DNA from: an uncultured Acidobacteriia bacterium | GTDB taxonomy: Bacteria > Acidobacteriota > Terriglobia > Bryobacterales > Bryobacteraceae | Direction of reading: 5' to 3' | Assembly: GCA_903929755.1 (NCBI GenBank) | Contig: CAIYVZ010000043.1 | Coordinates: forward strand, 1-64,000 | DNA: 64,000 nt | Shown: piece by piece, positions 43,401 through 52,991 of the stretch | Layout: every line of letters starts with the position of its first letter | How positions within the stretch are numbered: position 1 is the first letter of the stretch | Notes under the pieces: generated by a model | Told to the model about the DNA's origin: nothing | The model's database searches: none | What the model saw: only the letters and a program-made list of their open reading frames with translations | Program-made: the position numbers and the translations under genes

Positions 43401-45536
43401 ATGAAGATCTTGATCCTGATACTGGCTGCGTCGCTCGGCCTTGAGGCCGCCCGTTCCGACCTTGCGCGCCTGGAGAAGGAGGCGAAAAAGGTCTCAATTA
43501 TTCGGGATGACTGGGGAATCGCGCACGTCTACGCGAAAACGGACGCCGAGGTGGTGTTTGGGGCGATTTACGCACAGGCGGAGGACGACTTCAATCGCGT
43601 AGAGACGAACTATCTGAACGCGCTGGGCCGCCTGGCGGAGACCGAGGGCGCGGACAGGGTGATTCAGGATCTGCGAATGAGGTTGTTTATTGACCCCGCA
43701 GAGCTAAAGAAGGAGTTCGCGGCGAGTCCGGCGTGGCTGAAGAAGCTGATGGAGGCGTGGGCGGACGGGCTGAATTACTACCTCGCGAAGCATCCGGAAG
43801 TGAAGCCGCGGGTGATAAGAAAGTTTGAGCCGTGGATGGCCCTGAGCTTCACGGAGGGGTCGATCGGCGGCGATATTGAGCGCGTGAATCTGACGCAGTT
43901 GCAGGCATTCTATGACAAGATGCGGGCGTTTGTGACGATTCCGGAGCCGGTGGAAGATCGGGCGCGTCCGAAAGAGCCGACCGGGTCGAACGGCATGGCG
44001 GTAGCGCCTTCGAACACGGCGGGGAAGCATTCGCTGCTGCTGATTAATCCGCATACCAGTTTCTATTTCCGGTCGGAACTGCAGATGGTGAGCGAGGAAG
44101 GTTTGAACGCTTACGGGGCTTCCACGTGGGGGCAGTTCTTCATTTACCAGGGGTTTAACGAGAAGGCCGGGTGGATGCATACGTCGAGCGGTGTGGACGT
44201 GATTGACGAGTATCTGGAGACGGTGGAGCAGCGGGACGGCAAGTATTTTTATAAGTTCGGGAATGAGTGGCGTCCGATGACGGCGGTGGAGATACTGATC
44301 CCGTATAAGTCGGCGGGCGGGATGAGTACGCGGCGGTTTACGGTTTATAAGACACAGCATGGCCCGGTGATTCGCGAGGCCGCGGGGAAGTGGGTTTCGG
44401 TGAAGCTGATGCAGGAGCCGGTGAAGGCTCTGACACAGTCGTACACTCGGACCAAAGCGCATAACTACAAGGCGTTCCGGCAGACGATGGAGCTGAAAAC
44501 GAACTCGTCGAATAATACGATTTTTGCGGACGCTGAGGGGAATATCGCGTACTTCCACGGGAACTATGTGCCGAAGCGGGATACGTCGTTTGACTGGAAG
44601 AAGACTGTGGATGGGAGCAATCCGGCGACCGAATATAAGGGTCTGCATGAGCTGAATGAGTTACCGCATTTGCTGAATCCGGCGAGTGGCTGGCTGTATA
44701 ACTCGAATAACTGGCCGTGGACGGCAGCGGGGCCGAGTAGTCCGAAGAAGGAAGATTTTCCGGCGTATGTGGAGAATGGCGAGGAGTCGGCTCGCGGACG
44801 GCATGCCGTGATGGTGCTGGCTCCGAAGAAAGACTTTACCGTGAAGAGTCTTCTGGACGCCGCGTACGACAGCTATTTGCCGTGGTTTGAGCAGCCTTTG
44901 CCTGCGTTGTTGAAGGCGTGGGATGCGCTGCCGGCGGGGAGTGCGTTGAAGGATAAAACAGCGGCCCAGATTGGCGTCTTGCGGAGCTGGGATATGCGGT
45001 GGGCGGTGAATTCCGTGCCGACTTCGGTGGCTGTGTTCTGGGGTGAGGAGCTTCGACGGAAAGCTGGCCGCGCTGGTGCGGAAGGGGCAGCGGGCGATGT
45101 GATGCTACAGGCTCTGGCAGCGGCGGCGGACAAGCTGACGGCGGATTTCGGGAAGTGGAACACACCGTGGGGCGAGATCAATCGATTCCAGCGGTTGACC
45201 GACGATATCCAGCATCCGTTTAACGACGCGGGACCGAGCATTCCGGTGGGGTTCACGTCGGCGGACTGGGGCTCTCTGGCATCGTTTGGATGGACGACTT
45301 ATCCGAATACGAAGAAGCGGTATGGGATCAGCGGGAACAGCTTTGTGGCGGTAGTGGAGTTTGGGGAGAAGGTAAGGGCCCTGGCAGTGACGGCGGGCGG
45401 TGAGAGCGGCGATCCGAAGTCGAAGCACTTTAACGATCAGGCGCAGCGGTACAGCACGGGCGACCTGCGGGAAGTTTATTTCTATAAGTCGCAGTTGCAG
45501 GGACATACGGAGCGCGAATATCATCCGGGCCAGTAA
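43401..45536 (+). CDS. Penicillin acylase-family Ntn amidohydrolase
   Basis: A 711-residue exported enzyme (signal 1-16) with the acylase fold: a alpha-subunit region, then the nucleophile Ser in EPTGSNGMAVAPSNTA (S196) that becomes the new N-terminus of the beta chain after self-cleavage, and an ASTWGQFFIYQGFNEKAGWM region. It would hydrolyse an acyl-amide such as an acyl-homoserine lactone or a cyclic amide; beta-lactam activity cannot be inferred. It has an ATG with own upstream spacer of 46 bases. The region after it carries rlmA. Confidence 0.85.
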   Translation: MKILILILAASLGLEAARSDLARLEKEAKKVSIIRDDWGIAHVYAKTDAEVVFGAIYAQAEDDFNRVETNYLNALGRLAETEGADRVIQDLRMRLFIDPAELKKEFAASPAWLKKLMEAWADGLNYYLAKHPEVKPRVIRKFEPWMALSFTEGSIGGDIERVNLTQLQAFYDKMRAFVTIPEPVEDRARPKEPTGSNGMAVAPSNTAGKHSLLLINPHTSFYFRSELQMVSEEGLNAYGASTWGQFFIYQGFNEKAGWMHTSSGVDVIDEYLETVEQRDGKYFYKFGNEWRPMTAVEILIPYKSAGGMSTRRFTVYKTQHGPVIREAAGKWVSVKLMQEPVKALTQSYTRTKAHNYKAFRQTMELKTNSSNNTIFADAEGNIAYFHGNYVPKRDTSFDWKKTVDGSNPATEYKGLHELNELPHLLNPASGWLYNSNNWPWTAAGPSSPKKEDFPAYVENGEESARGRHAVMVLAPKKDFTVKSLLDAAYDSYLPWFEQPLPALLKAWDALPAGSALKDKTAAQIGVLRSWDMRWAVNSVPTSVAVFWGEELRRKAGRAGAEGAAGDVMLQALAAAADKLTADFGKWNTPWGEINRFQRLTDDIQHPFNDAGPSIPVGFTSADWGSLASFGWTTYPNTKKRYGISGNSFVAVVEFGEKVRALAVTAGGESGDPKSKHFNDQAQRYSTGDLREVYFYKSQLQGHTEREYHPGQ

Positions 45537-45540
45537 GTTA

Positions 45541-46308
45541 ATTTGCCCGGTGCGCGAGTGCGGCCTGGGATTAGTGCGTGAAGGCATGCGGGTTGCCTGC
45601 GCGAAGGGGCATGCTTTTGATCTGGCGCGGTCGGGATATGTGAATCTGCTGCAGCCTCAGGATAAGAAGTCAAAGCAACCAGGGGACACTCCGGCAGCGG
45701 TAGCGGGGCGACGGCGATTGCATGACCTGGGTGTGACGGAACCCTTATTTGCGGGGATTGCGGAGATGGCGGGCGTGGGGGCTGCGGATTCGGTTCTGGA
45801 TGCAGGCTGCGGGGATGGGTCTTATCTCGGCAATTTGCAGAAGCTCACCGGGTGCGAGGCGCATGGCGTGGATATCTCGATTCCGGCCGTGGATGCGGCG
45901 GCAAAGCGGTACCCACAAGTGGAGTGGATTGTGGCGAATGCGGACCGGGCGGTGCCTTATGCAACGGGCGCGTTCTCGCTGGTGATGTCGATTACGGCGC
46001 GGATGAACGCTCCGGAATTTCGGCGGGTCTTGCGGGAGGGTGGGCGATTGCTGGTGGCGATTCCGGCTCCGGATGATTTGGTGGAGTTGCGGGGTGTGGG
46101 TCGGGACCGGGTGGAGAGGACTGTGGAGACGTTTGCGGGGGCGTTTCGCCTGGTAAAGCAAGGGCGCGTGACCACAACCGCAGCTTTGGATGAGGCGGCG
46201 GTGGAGGATATCCGGCACGCTGTCTACCGCCCCATGCAGCAGGAAGCTGCCCGCGCGATGCAGGTTACGTTTAGTCTGGATTTGCTGCTGTTTAGCGTTT
46301 GCCTTTGA
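45541..46308 (+). CDS. RlmA-like 23S rRNA guanine methyltransferase
   Basis: A 255-residue enzyme like RlmA(I), which methylates a guanine (G745 in E. coli numbering) of 23S rRNA. An N-terminal zinc finger (ICPVRECGLGL, CAKGHAFDLARSGYVNLLQ) precedes the methyltransferase domain, with motif I SVLDAGCGDGSYLGNL and a proline-rich motif (AIPAPDDLVELR). There is no ATG, GTG or TTG that keeps the first Cys. I place the start at ATT 45541, 4 bases after the acylase stop. An upstream GTG at 45400 would overlap the acylase by 137 bases; the next GTG at 45550 would lose the finger's first Cys. Confidence 0.7.
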   Translation: MCPVRECGLGLVREGMRVACAKGHAFDLARSGYVNLLQPQDKKSKQPGDTPAAVAGRRRLHDLGVTEPLFAGIAEMAGVGAADSVLDAGCGDGSYLGNLQKLTGCEAHGVDISIPAVDAAAKRYPQVEWIVANADRAVPYATGAFSLVMSITARMNAPEFRRVLREGGRLLVAIPAPDDLVELRGVGRDRVERTVETFAGAFRLVKQGRVTTTAALDEAAVEDIRHAVYRPMQQEAARAMQVTFSLDLLLFSVCL

Positions 46309-47458
46309 AGGTGGCGAGCACGGTTCGGGCACGCTTTTTCATCATGGCTTCAAAGGAGGCGCGGGGGACATCGGCCAGCTTGCGGATTTCCCCTCCGCGG
46401 GCGGCTCTTTGGAGGGCATTGGGGATTTTGGCGATGGCGCGATCAAAAGCTCCCTGCGAGACCGACATCATGCCCGCTATGGCTCGGTAGTAGCCGTTCT
46501 GGTTATCGAGTTTTTGGCAGCCCGAGATGAGGGCGGCCAGGACTTCGTGGCTGTCGTCGAGTTTGGCTACCAGGGCTCCCCAGTCGTCCAGGAAGGGGCA
46601 GAGCGGGAGTAAGAGGGCTGCGGACTGGCGGAGGGGTTTGACGGACCGCAGGGGGTAGTGGCGGTGGCCTTCGGCGGAGATTCCCGTTTCCTGGTACATC
46701 TTCACGGCGCGTTCGAATTTGCCGTGATTTTGCAGGTACTCCATCACCGGCTGGGTGGCAGGGATCTTCTTCCAGAAGCCGAGACCCTGGGTCAGGTCAC
46801 CGCGGTTGTGGGCGAGCGTCATGGCGACGCGCAGAAGATCGAGTTCGGCGTCTTTTTCGGCGGCAACCTGGTCGAAGACTCGCTCTTCCCGTTCGATCTC
46901 GGCTTCGATGGCGGCCTGCGCCTGTTCGGCGGCTTCGGTGTCGCCTAATTCGAGGAAACGGCCCAGGGCTCCGGCGATGACCGACCAGTGCTCTCCGTTG
47001 TGGCCGCTGACGCCGCGAACGCCCTTCAGCGAGACGCCTTCTTCGGTCCATTTTTGGGCCTGGAAAGCAAGTTTGAGCATGGGGCGCAGGACTTCGGGAT
47101 CTTTGGTGTCACGCCAGAGGACACCGCGAATCTTGGCGTCCACGTCGGTGGGAATAAAGCTACCGACGGTTGCCTGATGGCAGGAGAGGCAGAGCGCGAA
47201 ATAGTCCTGCAGCTGCTCTTCGGGCGTGAGGGTTTCGCGGAGGATGTTCTGCCAGCTGCCCAGGATGCGGATAAAGCCGTCGGGGGTATCACCCAGGTTG
47301 ATGAGGCGCTCGGATTCGGGTTTGGGCAGGGTAAGGAAGGGTGCCGTATTGCGAACCTGCGCGAGCAGGGTTTCGGGCGCGATCCATTTGGACCACGGAG
47401 GCCGGGGTCGGAACGGGGGATCTATTGAGACATCGGGGGGGAGATCGGCGGGGGTCAG
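46292..47458 (-). CDS. Protein with c-type heme motif, CTG start
   Basis: A 388-residue protein reaching back to CTG 47458 in a 4-base overlap with the maf stop. That CTG has GGAG five bases upstream, and it keeps an N-terminal part with one heme-type motif CLSCHQATV (around 103-111). No ATG, GTG or TTG lies in frame before TGA at about 47520; the first GTG (47143) would drop the heme site. Most of the remainder is alpha-helical and TPR-like ([20 protein letters not shown]). No signal peptide is seen, which is odd for a c-type heme. It converges on rlmA with a 17-base overlap. Function unknown. Confidence 0.55.
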   Translation of the reverse strand: MTPADLPPDVSIDPPFRPRPPWSKWIAPETLLAQVRNTAPFLTLPKPESERLINLGDTPDGFIRILGSWQNILRETLTPEEQLQDYFALCLSCHQATVGSFIPTDVDAKIRGVLWRDTKDPEVLRPMLKLAFQAQKWTEEGVSLKGVRGVSGHNGEHWSVIAGALGRFLELGDTEAAEQAQAAIEAEIEREERVFDQVAAEKDAELDLLRVAMTLAHNRGDLTQGLGFWKKIPATQPVMEYLQNHGKFERAVKMYQETGISAEGHRHYPLRSVKPLRQSAALLLPLCPFLDDWGALVAKLDDSHEVLAALISGCQKLDNQNGYYRAIAGMMSVSQGAFDRAIAKIPNALQRAARGGEIRKLADVPRASFEAMMKKRARTVLATFKGKR

Positions 47459-48003
47459 AACTGCTCCATAAGTTTGTAGACGAGGTGGACGGGGAGGCCG
47501 ACGACGTTGGCGTACGACCCGTCAATGCGGTGGATGAAACGTGAGGCGAGGCCCTGAATACCGTAGGCTCCGGCTTTGTCCATGGGCTCGCCGGAGGCAA
47601 CGTACCAGGCGATTTCGGCTTCGGACATGGGGGCGAACCAGACGGCGGTGATGGCGGCATCCACCAGAATTTTATCGCCACGCTTCAGGCAGACTCCGGT
47701 GATGACCTGATGTTCCCGACCTGCGAGAGCTGTAACCATGCGGATAGCGTCGGCGGCGTCTTCGGGCTTGCCTAGAATTTGGTTGCCAATGACGACAGTG
47801 GTGTCGGCACCGAGAACGATTTCGTGGGGTGAGGCGGGGACGGCGTGGGCTTTTTCGCGGGCGAGGCGGGTGACGTAATCGAGAGGCGCTTCACCAGGGA
47901 TGACAGTCTCATCGACATCGGCGACGCGGATTTGGAATTCAATACCAGAGGAGGAGAGGAGCTCGGCTCGACGTGGAGACCGAGAGGCTAAAACGAGATT
48001 CAA
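47455..48003 (-). CDS. maf: Maf-family nucleoside triphosphate pyrophosphatase
   Basis: A 182-residue Maf/YhdE-like enzyme that hydrolyses dTTP/UTP or modified nucleotides. The substrate loop [12 protein letters not shown] (5-16), catalytic Glu/Asp region VLGADTTVV and GKPEDAADA with the [15 protein letters not shown] segment are typical. The start is TTG 48003, overlapping the DUF1684 stop (TTGA). Its stop overlaps the next gene's CTG. Clearly part of a coupled minus-strand run. Confidence 0.9.
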   Translation of the reverse strand: MNLVLASRSPRRAELLSSSGIEFQIRVADVDETVIPGEAPLDYVTRLAREKAHAVPASPHEIVLGADTTVVIGNQILGKPEDAADAIRMVTALAGREHQVITGVCLKRGDKILVDAAITAVWFAPMSEAEIAWYVASGEPMDKAGAYGIQGLASRFIHRIDGSYANVVGLPVHLVYKLMEQF

Positions 48004-48827
48004 TGCTTGCCGTACCTCAACTCACCCGCCGGAATGGCGAGGGGGAGAACGTTCTGTTTCGGTGGCAGGGGACAGGTGGCGTATGCGGTGAAGACGCAGG
48101 GCGGGTTTTCGGCTTTGTTGAAGTCGAGGTCGAGCGTGCCGTCTTTCGCGAACGGGGTGTAGAGGAAACGGCCGGCTCCGTAGGTGGTGGAGGTACTGGT
48201 GGGGTCCTTGAATATGAAGAAGAGATGGTCGTCTTCGATGAAGGGATCGAGGCGGTAGGTTTTGCCGTTCACTATAAACTCAGCATAACCGGGGGCAACC
48301 TCGTCAGTGACCTGGCCGAGAACGTTGGGGACGCGGAGGGTGCGGGCGGGCGTGTAGGCGGTCCATTTGGCTTTGAAGTGCCATTCGGGTTTCGCGTCGT
48401 ACCACTTGAGGCCGGTGAAGTGGACTCGGGTGTCAGCGGCGGGGTCCTTCATGCGGATACCGATTTTCGGGCCACGCACGATGAGGAAGAGATTGACGGC
48501 GCCGAAGGCAAGGGGTTGGGAGTTTTCGTCCAGGGTAGCCGAGGGGCCGGTGGTGGGTTTCCAGACGGCGACTTTGCCGTGGAGGTTGAGGATGCCCGCG
48601 TGGACGGGGCCGGTTTTGGGCAGAACGACGTCAGAGAGTGGGTCGGAACCGACCTTGTTCTCACCTTCGTGGAGCCAGAAAAGACCTGCGACGGCGAGCC
48701 AGCTGTCGGGGGCCTTCAGTTTTTCTTCGCGGACTTTACGCCATTGCGCAAGGTCCTGGACGTAGTTTGGATCTGCGCTGGCGGCGAGCGCGAGGCTCGC
48801 CGCCAGCAGGAGGGACAACCTTTTCAT
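48000..48827 (-). CDS. DUF1684 secreted protein
   Basis: A 275-residue protein with signal peptide (1-18) and the DUF1684 fold: [20 protein letters not shown] (around 45-64), [19 protein letters not shown], and C-terminal [20 protein letters not shown] with [16 protein letters not shown]. Its activity is unknown, and the two conserved Cys near the C-terminus could bridge or bind metal. It is three bases from the NIPSNAP stop, so it is cotranscribed, and its stop overlaps maf. Confidence 0.85.
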   Translation of the reverse strand: MKRLSLLLAASLALAASADPNYVQDLAQWRKVREEKLKAPDSWLAVAGLFWLHEGENKVGSDPLSDVVLPKTGPVHAGILNLHGKVAVWKPTTGPSATLDENSQPLAFGAVNLFLIVRGPKIGIRMKDPAADTRVHFTGLKWYDAKPEWHFKAKWTAYTPARTLRVPNVLGQVTDEVAPGYAEFIVNGKTYRLDPFIEDDHLFFIFKDPTSTSTTYGAGRFLYTPFAKDGTLDLDFNKAENPPCVFTAYATCPLPPKQNVLPLAIPAGELRYGKH

Positions 48828-48830
48828 TCT

Positions 48831-49262
48831 CTATTTGATAGCAGAGAAGTCGGAGGGATTCATGTAAACGCTATCGACGTGATCGACGATCTTGCCATCT
48901 ACCTGAGATTCTGCCGCGACTTTCTTCCATTCGGGGTCGGCCTGGAATTCCGCCCAGTTCTTCTTGCCTTCGGCAACGGAGGGGTGCTCCAGGATGTAGA
49001 TGAGTGCGTTGTCCTTATTGTCGATCGGTTCCCAGTAGCCGATGCTCTTCATGTTGTGGCGGTTAAAGATGCGGATGGTGTGGTCACGGAAGCGGGCTTT
49101 CAGGTTCTCCAGCTTGCCGGGAGGCGCATAGTATTTGCGATATTCGAAGACGTGGCTGGGAGCCTGCGCCTGAGCTTTGGACGGGGACTGGATGACCATG
49201 CTGACGCCGAGCATGGCGAGCGCGCCGAAAGCGAAAGAGGTGAGGTGGAAGACTTTCTTCAT
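48831..49262 (-). CDS. NIPSNAP-family secreted protein
   Basis: A 143-residue protein with a signal peptide (1-32, ending AQAQA) and a NIPSNAP ferredoxin-like domain: VFEYRKYYAPPGKLENLKAR, IGYWEPIDNKDNALIYILEH and WAEFQADPEWKKVAAES. Roles in bacteria are unknown. It probably opens the minus-strand run NIPSNAP-DUF1684-maf-heme-motif protein. Upstream at 49263-49282 there is no clear promoter. Confidence 0.8.
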   Translation of the reverse strand: MKKVFHLTSFAFGALAMLGVSMVIQSPSKAQAQAPSHVFEYRKYYAPPGKLENLKARFRDHTIRIFNRHNMKSIGYWEPIDNKDNALIYILEHPSVAEGKKNWAEFQADPEWKKVAAESQVDGKIVDHVDSVYMNPSDFSAIK

Positions 49263-49282
49263 GATGATTACGATATCGCGGA

Positions 49283-49480
49283 TCAGGTGCTGAGTGGAAA
49301 ACGGGCGAGCGAGGCGGCTTCAAAAACCAGCGTCGGAAGGAGTTTCACGAGGGGGGCGGAGCGGGAGCCGGGTTCCACAAGGTAGCGGGTTTCGGCGGCG
49401 AGGAAGTGCGTTTGGAGAAGAGCCTGGAGGGCGTCGGGACGGAACCAGCGCGCACGGAAGGGGAGGTTGGCCTCCGTCAC
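49283..49480 (-). CDS. 65-residue protein of unknown function, coupled to DUF2277
   Basis: A small basic protein (ANLPFRARWFRPDALQALLQ, RYLVEPGSRSAPLVKLL) with no recognised domain and no signal peptide. It starts at GTG inside the DUF2277 stop (GTGA-type 4-base overlap, 49477-49480), so coupling is likely, although random open frames of this size do occur in GC-rich DNA. Confidence 0.4.
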   Translation of the reverse strand: MTEANLPFRARWFRPDALQALLQTHFLAAETRYLVEPGSRSAPLVKLLPTLVFEAASLARFPLST

Positions 49481-49680
49481 GGGCGCGTGGCCAGGTGGGC
49501 GAGGAGTTTCTCGGTAGCGTTGGTAATTTCCTCCACGGCAGCGTTGAAGGCGGCCTGGTTGGCTTTGGAGGGTGCTCGGTAGCCGCTGACTTTACGGACG
49601 AACTGGAGGGCTGCTGCGGCCGTCTCACCGGGCTCCAGTGCGGGTTCGGATCGGCGGAGGAGTTTGATGCTTCGGCACAT
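49477..49680 (-). CDS. DUF2277 protein
   Basis: A 67-residue protein with the DUF2277 signature MCRSIKLLRRSEP at the start, then AALQFVRKVSGYRAPSKANQ and a helical tail (EEITNATEKLLAHLA). The Cys after the start Met is conserved. The function is unknown; the fold resembles a small helical nucleic-acid-binding domain. It is divergent from the hydrolase gene at 49712 with 31 bases between starts. Confidence 0.8.
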   Translation of the reverse strand: MCRSIKLLRRSEPALEPGETAAAALQFVRKVSGYRAPSKANQAAFNAAVEEITNATEKLLAHLATRP

Positions 49681-49711
49681 GTTCGAAAGGTTATTATGCT
49701 ACGAGAGCGAT

Positions 49712-50335
49712 ATGGAGATTTTGGACGAGTTGCTGCACCGACCGGTTTCGCCGTCGGGTGCGGGGATGGTTTTGACGCATGGCGCGGGGGCGAATTGCCG
49801 GTCGGCGTTGGTGGTGGCAGTGGCGGAGATGGTGGCAGCGCTGGGTGTGACGGTGCTGCGATATGACTTGCCGTTCCGGCAGAAGCGACCGTTTGGACCT
49901 CCGCATCCGAGTGGGGCGCTGGGGGATCAGGCGGGGTTGCGGGCGGCTGTTGAGGCGTTGCGCACGTTGGTAAGCGGCCCGGTCTATTTGGGTGGGCACT
50001 CGTATGGGGGGCGCCAGGCGACTATGCTGGCGGCTTCGGCGCCGGGTCTGGTGGACGGGCTATTGTTGCTGTCGTATCCGCTGCATCCACCGGCGAAGCC
50101 GGAAAGCCTGCGGACTGCGCATTTCCCGACGCTATCCACCAGGGCTGCGTTTGTTCATGGGGACAAGGATGATTTCGGGTCTCCGGAGGAGATGCGAGCG
50201 GCGCTGGCACTCATCGCAGGCGAGACGCACCTGCAGATTGTGCCGGGGGCTGGGCATGATTTGAGGAAGGGGAAGGTGGATGTCGGCCCTTCCCTGAACT
50301 GGCTGTTGGGTCAGGCAACTTTAGAGAATCAGTAA
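49712..50335 (+). CDS. Alpha/beta hydrolase (KANL3/Tex30-like)
   Basis: A 207-residue serine hydrolase. After VLTHGAGANCRSALVVAVAE the nucleophile elbow is GGHSYGGRQATML (Ser in GHSYGG), the acid Asp is in FVHGDKDDFG and the His lies in VPGAGHDLRKG. This order matches the KANL3/Tex30-type dienelactone-hydrolase-like family. The substrate is unknown. ATG 49712 is chosen over an earlier in-frame ATG because it starts the domain. It has no adjacent regulator. Confidence 0.75.
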   Translation: MEILDELLHRPVSPSGAGMVLTHGAGANCRSALVVAVAEMVAALGVTVLRYDLPFRQKRPFGPPHPSGALGDQAGLRAAVEALRTLVSGPVYLGGHSYGGRQATMLAASAPGLVDGLLLLSYPLHPPAKPESLRTAHFPTLSTRAAFVHGDKDDFGSPEEMRAALALIAGETHLQIVPGAGHDLRKGKVDVGPSLNWLLGQATLENQ

Positions 50336-50678
50336 GGACTCAGAGAATTTACTGCCGGCGGCCAGGATTCGGACTCCCCCCTCGAAGGTGACCAGTTGGC
50401 TACGGCGCTGTTGCCAGCGCACCATGCGTCCGCCTGAGGAGTACCCACGCAGCGCGAAGGAAACCTGCCTGAGTGAGGGAGCAGGTTTTCCATGGCAGAT
50501 TCGGCTGAGCGCAAAACCAGCGTTCAGCGATTCGGTCTGATTCGCTTTCGGGAAAGGAGAGAGCAACCAGGACGTTAACGTCTGGCAGAAAGCGCGTGGC
50601 CTGATTCCGCAGCCACGTCTTCCTCCTCCAGTTGCGTTAGCCTTTCATTGATCCGGCGACGTGTGGTCGCAGGCTCTT
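50336..50678. other. 343-base intergenic region with one hairpin
   Basis: Contains one hairpin, AAACCTGC (50461-50468) with GCAGGTTT (50481-50488) around a 12-base loop, extended by GGA/TCC with one bulged T. It has no terminator T-run. A tRNA T-arm-like sequence (TCCGAATCC on the minus strand near 50370) is present, but no cloverleaf can be folded. Nothing else is recognised. Confidence 0.45.
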
Positions 50679-52991
50679 TTACTTCGACTTCATGACCCAG
50701 GTGCCGTTCCATTCGGCTCCGGGCGGGTTCTCTCGCATCAGATTGACTCGCTTCAGATACGTCTTCGACAGGTTATCGCCGGGGTTCGCGGCCAACGCTG
50801 CGTTGAAGCATTCGTCGGCCTTATCCCAGTCCTGGCGGCGGTAGTTTGCCAAACCGTCACGGAAGCATTCCATGCATTCTCGTAAGTTCGGGAAGGTTTC
50901 GGGCGTGTGGTAGTCAAGGACTTCGAAGACTGCCACCGGTTCGGTCTTACCCTTCACGACCACCATATCGACCTCTCGGACCCGGTAGGTGCCTTTGAGG
51001 CGCGTGAATGTGTTCTCGCTGATCAGGATCCTGGCGCTGTATTCCTTACAAGCGCTTTCCAGCCGTGACGCCAGATTCACACCGTCCCCGATAACCGTGT
51101 AATCCATGCGCTTGGGCGAACCAATGTTACCGGACACGATGGTATCCGTGTTGAGCCCGATACCGATATCGACAGGCTTTTTCCCCGCCGCGGCGCGCTC
51201 AGCGTTCCAGCGGCGCAGTTCGGTAATCATCGAGATGCAGGCACGAATCGCCCGGTCCTCATCGTCTTCATGGGGCAGCGGCAGGCCAAAGACCGCCATA
51301 ATAGCGTCGCCGATGAACTTGTCGAGCATGCCGCCCTGCTTCGTGATGCAGTCCACCATGATGGTGAAGTACTCATTGAGCAGCATGACGGTGCCCTGCG
51401 CGCCCAGGTCTTCGGTGATGGTGGTGAAGCCGCGGATATCGCAGAAAAGCACGGTCCCGATAACGGATTTGCCGCCAAGCGCGTCGCCTCCGCCTTCCAT
51501 CAGCTGTTCGGCAATGGCGGGGTCCATGTAGCGCGACATGGTGGACTTCATGCGCTTTTCGCTCGAAACATCTTCAATCATCACGAGCGTGCCGAGTTTC
51601 TTGGCCGGCGTCTCCCCGTCGGGCTCGCTCATGAGGGGGAGGACGGTGAGGTTGACGGAAAGCTTTTCGTCGCCTGCAACCAGGTCGGCATCAACCATGA
51701 TGTCGGACTTCAGGGTCTCGTTGACGTGCGCGATGCGGTCCATCACGAACTGATTGGGGCCCGTAAAGAAAGCGGACGCGGGCTTATGGATGATGTCTTT
51801 ACTATTGACCTGCAGGATGCGTTCACCGGCATGGTTGCAGGTGACGATCTTGCCATCCTCATTGAGCGTGACAACGCCGTTCGACATGGACTGCAGAACG
51901 CCTTCGTTGTAGTTCTTGATGTTCTGGATGTCGTCGAAGAGTTTGGCGTTTTCGAGACTGATGGCGAGCTGGGCGGTGAAGACTTTGAGACGCTTTTCGT
52001 CCTGGTCAGTGAAGGGGCCGCCCTTCTTGTTCAGAACCTGAGTGACACCAATGCGCTTACCTGCCTTATTGACGATGGGGACGCAGAGGATGGAACGGGT
52101 GAAATAGCCGGTCTTCTTATCGAAGGATGGGTTGAAGCGGAGGTCGGCATAGGCGTAGGGGATGTTGACGACCTGGCCGGAGGTGAAGACGGCGCCGGCA
52201 ATTCCGGCGGTATTGGGGAGGCGGATCTCGCCCACGGACGCGCCCATGGCGACGCGGGAGAAGAGCTCGTTTTTCTTTTCGTCGTTGAGAAAGAGCGACG
52301 CGCGGTCGGCCTGCAGCATGCGGGCGGCTTCGGTGACGACGCGGGCGAGCATGGTGGAAAGGTCAAGGTCTGACGTCAGTTCGCCGACCATGTCGAGGAA
52401 TTTGAGTTCTTCCTGGCGGGCGGCGAGAACGCGCTCCATGACCTGGGCGCTGCGCAGCGTCATAGAGGTCTGCGCGGTCATGGATTCGAGGAGGATCAGG
52501 TCCTCGGCTGTGAAATTGCCCTCGCGCTTGTTGAGGATCTGGAGGACGCCGATGACTTCGCCGGTGGGCGTGACGATGGGAGCGCAGAGGAGGTTGCGGG
52601 TAGTGAAGCCGGTATCCGCGTCAACGGAGCGGTTGAAACGAGGGTCGTTGTAGGCGTCATCAATGATGAGGCCCTGCCCGGACTTGAAGACGGCGCCGGC
52701 AATACCGGTGTCGTTCAGGAGGCGGATTTCGCGCATGCCGACGCCCTGGGCGATACGGGAGTAGAGTTCGTTGGTTTTTTCGTCGTTGAGGAAGAGAGAA
52801 CCGCGTTCGGCATCGGTTTGCGAGACGCTGACTTCAACGATGTAGCGGAGGATCTCGTCCAGGGTCTCCGCGGCGGCCACCTTGGTGGCAATCTGGAGGA
52901 GAAGGCTGATCTGCTTGCTGCGCTTTTTGGGACGCGGCTTCGTGTGGGCGGGGACCGCCTGAATCTTTCGTGCGGTCTCAGCCATTGGCAT
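50679..52991 (-). CDS. GAF-GAF-PAS adenylate cyclase (class III)
   Basis: A 770-residue cytosolic cyclase. Two GAF domains (around 40-185 and 205-355) contain twin sequences (RGSLFLNDEKTNELYSRIAQ and RASLFLNDEKKNELFSRVAM). A PAS-like domain (about 365-490, GVVTLNEDGKIVTCNHAGER) follows, then the class III catalytic domain (about 520-700): metal Asp in FCDIRGFTT and FIGDAIMAVFG, Lys of DKFIGD and the Thr in YTVIGDGVNLASRLE, which marks class IIIb. The tail (DWDKADECFNAALAANPGDN) looks like a TPR. It makes cAMP in response to GAF-bound ligands. The first ATG has AGGAG seven bases upstream, and the gene overlaps the coiled-coil gene by 14 bases. Confidence 0.9.
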   Translation of the reverse strand: MPMAETARKIQAVPAHTKPRPKKRSKQISLLLQIATKVAAAETLDEILRYIVEVSVSQTDAERGSLFLNDEKTNELYSRIAQGVGMREIRLLNDTGIAGAVFKSGQGLIIDDAYNDPRFNRSVDADTGFTTRNLLCAPIVTPTGEVIGVLQILNKREGNFTAEDLILLESMTAQTSMTLRSAQVMERVLAARQEELKFLDMVGELTSDLDLSTMLARVVTEAARMLQADRASLFLNDEKKNELFSRVAMGASVGEIRLPNTAGIAGAVFTSGQVVNIPYAYADLRFNPSFDKKTGYFTRSILCVPIVNKAGKRIGVTQVLNKKGGPFTDQDEKRLKVFTAQLAISLENAKLFDDIQNIKNYNEGVLQSMSNGVVTLNEDGKIVTCNHAGERILQVNSKDIIHKPASAFFTGPNQFVMDRIAHVNETLKSDIMVDADLVAGDEKLSVNLTVLPLMSEPDGETPAKKLGTLVMIEDVSSEKRMKSTMSRYMDPAIAEQLMEGGGDALGGKSVIGTVLFCDIRGFTTITEDLGAQGTVMLLNEYFTIMVDCITKQGGMLDKFIGDAIMAVFGLPLPHEDDEDRAIRACISMITELRRWNAERAAAGKKPVDIGIGLNTDTIVSGNIGSPKRMDYTVIGDGVNLASRLESACKEYSARILISENTFTRLKGTYRVREVDMVVVKGKTEPVAVFEVLDYHTPETFPNLRECMECFRDGLANYRRQDWDKADECFNAALAANPGDNLSKTYLKRVNLMRENPPGAEWNGTWVMKSK

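Noticed and set aside
47973-49385. 470-codon open frame on the + strand
   Set aside because: Crosses four well-supported minus-strand genes with overlaps.
50350-50420. tRNA-like T-arm sequence on the minus strand
   Set aside because: The T-loop-like TCCGAATCC is present but no acceptor, D or anticodon stem can be paired.
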